Source: Spirosoma rigui (GTDB lineage: Bacteria > Bacteroidota > Bacteroidia > Cytophagales > Spirosomataceae). From it: a DNA stretch of 64,000 nt. The stretch lies in the NCBI RefSeq assembly GCF_002067135.1, contig NZ_CP020105.1, forward strand, positions 3,844,001-3,908,000, read 5' to 3'. Both the position numbers and the translations under genes were made by a program. Below are positions 62,573-64,000 of the stretch, piece by piece (the stretch's first letter is position 1; each line of letters begins with the position of its first letter). The notes beneath the pieces are model-generated. The model was given only the letters and a program-made list of their open reading frames with translations. It searched no databases and had not been told where the DNA came from.

Positions 62573-63385
62573 ATGTGCAAGTACGTATCGGCAGTTCTTT
62601 TGTTGTTCTTTTCGCTTCATTCCATTGCTCAGCAACCAGCCTCCCCTAAAATTAAGGTGCTGCTGTTAGGAAGTATTCACTTTACTCCCTCCACTCAGGA
62701 TGTCTATCAAAATAAGCAGATTAACCTCACCGATAGGCAAGCACAAGCGCAACTCGAGCAGGTGCTAACGCAATTAAGTCAGTTTGCCCCTAACCAAATC
62801 TGCGTCGAAGTGCCCACCCAAAAACAACGCAAAATTGACAGTGTCTACCAGCAGTACCTGAAGGGGCAATACAAACTGGGCACGGATGAAACCGAACAGA
62901 TTGCCTACCCCTTGGCCAAACGTCTCCACTTACCCACCGTAACCTGTGTCAACTACCGAGGTTCATTCGATTTGGATGCGGTTAACAACTATGCCAGGGA
63001 CAACAACCAGACCGACCAGCTTGCGGCTTTGGATCGGTTCGCAGCCAGCACAGCGGCTGGCGTGGTAGCTGCTCAGCAGGAAAAGTCGATCGCTGACTTA
63101 TTTCGATTTATCAACTCCAAAGAAGAGTTGACCAAAAATGCTGCGATCTACACGGCCTACGCCACGCGGATTGGACAGGGAGCGGCCTATCCCGGTACGG
63201 ACCTAGTAGCAAACTGGTACAGTACCAATCTGCATATCTACACCAACATCTTGCGGGCCATTCGTCCCACTGACAAGTCGATCATGGTCTTGTTTGGTTA
63301 TGGGCACATTACCATTTTAAAACACCTTTTCGAAACAAACCCACTATTTGAGGTGGTTGAGGTAGCTGATATAATCAGGGAATAA
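62573..63385 (+). CDS. DUF5694 (TraB-like) exported protein
   Basis: A 270-residue protein with a signal peptide (about 20 residues, ending HSIAQQ). A DUF5694-type domain follows: KIKVLLLGSIHFTPSTQDVY (GxxHF motif), FAPNQICVEVP and the end VLFGYGHITILKHLF. This fold is related to the TraB/PrgY/erythromycin-esterase-like group, in which conserved His and Glu form an active site. Catalytic activity is unproven. The ATG at 62573 gives the signal peptide. Confidence 0.85.
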   Translation: MCKYVSAVLLLFFSLHSIAQQPASPKIKVLLLGSIHFTPSTQDVYQNKQINLTDRQAQAQLEQVLTQLSQFAPNQICVEVPTQKQRKIDSVYQQYLKGQYKLGTDETEQIAYPLAKRLHLPTVTCVNYRGSFDLDAVNNYARDNNQTDQLAALDRFAASTAAGVVAAQQEKSIADLFRFINSKEELTKNAAIYTAYATRIGQGAAYPGTDLVANWYSTNLHIYTNILRAIRPTDKSIMVLFGYGHITILKHLFETNPLFEVVEVADIIRE

Positions 63386-63783
63386 GTACGCAAAATCATC
63401 CTTACAGGGACCGCAAGAAAAGTATCGTGGCTGCTTTTTTTCTGACCAGGTTCCCATTCGTTTAGCCGACCAAACCGGCCGGCCACGCAGTCGGCCTCAG
63501 CGCGCAACACACCTTGACGGCTGCGGGTGACGACCTCCTGACGCAGTGGGGTGATTTTAGTGATCGCTCACGAATCTGCTAAATCACCCCTTTCCGACGG
63601 TGAATGGTTTCTCTGGCCCCGCCGATCAGGGTGTCCAAAATGCACTCAATTTGGTCATGGTCATCAGCACCGACAACCCGTCTGGTTGGGCGTATGCGCT
63701 TAGGTCTGTTTTTGATTCTGAAAATCAGCCTGTTGGGGTTCCTGATTCGACGCAAGCATATAGTCTAAAAACTTAAGGCACAG
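63386..63783. other. Intergenic region with a possibly decayed reading frame
   Basis: No intact gene. The frame from 63564 to the TAA at 63774-63776 is open and reads plausibly like protein (VISTDNPSGWAYALRSVFDS), but has only a GTG start (63600). Plus-strand frames upstream also look open but are offset, as after a frameshift. Unknown remnant or chance. Confidence 0.3.
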
Positions 63784-63820
63784 AAAAAGCCGTACCAGGT
63801 GAACTGAGTACGGCTTTTTT
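63784..63820. terminator. Intrinsic terminator near the right edge
   Basis: Stem AAAAAGCCGTAC (63784-63795) with GTACGGCTTTTT (63808-63819), 12-nt loop, flanked by T tracts. It lies between plus-strand sequence and the minus-strand last gene. Confidence 0.82.
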
Positions 63821-63877
63821 GTGAAGTTGGTGTAATGTTATAAACACCTTTCCATGTTAAGGGGAGCGCGTGGCTGG

Positions 63878-64000
63878 CTACTTTAACTTGATGCCCTGCG
63901 CTTCCATTTGCTTTTCCTGGGCAGCGTGATTGGCCAAAAACTGCGCGTGTTGCTGCTCGGTACGCTCGGTACCCATGCTTTTCAACTGCTCCTCTAGGGC
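63878..64000 (-). CDS. C-terminal end of a helical protein (5' end outside window)
   Basis: Minus-strand frame open from the window edge to the TAG at 63878-63880; 40 residues are visible. The sequence is highly charged, Gln/Glu/Ala-rich and helical (EEQLKSMGTERTEQQHAQFLANHAAQEKQMEAQG). Family and function cannot be assigned from this piece. Confidence 0.65.
   Translation of the reverse strand, partial: ALEEQLKSMGTERTEQQHAQFLANHAAQEKQMEAQGIKLK

Overview
The window reads as a chromosomal segment of a Bacteroidota bacterium of order Cytophagales, most like the Spirosoma/Fibrella group (Spirosomaceae). The evidence is family content and sequence style. It encodes a DUF4494 protein and a HYC_CC_PP protein, both essentially restricted to Bacteroidota, a Rho factor with a very long disordered insertion, LytS/LytTR signalling, many SPI or lipobox signal peptides, a moderately GC-rich base composition, and several candidate sigma-70 -7 elements of the Bacteroidota form TAnnTTTG. 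The genus is inference; no rRNA or tRNA was found to anchor it.

Layout. 1-850: the end of a fatty-acid desaturase, an unexplained open stretch and a 41-residue membrane peptide. 1089-8641: cell-envelope genes (FAS1 protein, two L,D-transpeptidases flanking a PAP2/haloperoxidase lipoprotein, an EcsC protein, a beta-barrel, a DMT exporter). 8768-12531: an mlaEFD lipid-transport operon and a lytic transglycosylase. 12954-20219: a sugar-oxidation neighbourhood (IlvD/Edd sugar-acid dehydratase, aldose 1-epimerase, Gfo/Idh oxidoreductase, SMP-30 lactonase, SDR, DMT transporter). 20338-24722: a leucine-rich-repeat protein and an M16 protease separated by a large inverted repeat. 24896-31310: a compact minus-strand operon, TolC / adaptor / ABC permease / ABC ATPase / LytS kinase / LytTR regulator, whose last three genes overlap. 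31468-38704: stress, redox and housekeeping genes (CsbD, FAD monooxygenase, DUF2147, thioesterase, Spy-like protein, M3 peptidase, YceI, DUF4494).

38839-45698 is the most distinctive part: seven consecutive plus-strand genes that together look like a copper (or related soft-metal) handling island. They are a HYC_CC_PP protein, a TonB-dependent receptor, an AraC-type regulator with an N-terminal heavy-metal-associated (HMA)-like domain that overlaps the receptor stop codon, a cysteine-packed four-helix copper-storage-like protein, a beta-propeller with a CECC motif, a Met/His-rich outer-membrane protein and an exported HMA protein. The metal and the regulatory logic are inferred.

45858-52108 holds an esterase, a WYL regulator, a GNAT protein, a sterol-desaturase-family protein and Rho. 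From about 53.5 kb the sequence becomes more AT-rich and looks accessory. It contains two mirror-image SDR + AraC-regulator pairs (55067-58916), one with a conspicuous 17-bp direct repeat in its promoter region, small unknown exported proteins, a DedA protein, a VOC + MarR pair and a DUF5694 protein. The right edge has a possibly decayed reading frame and the end of a helical protein that continues beyond the window. No insertion sequence, prophage, CRISPR array, rRNA or tRNA was recognised.
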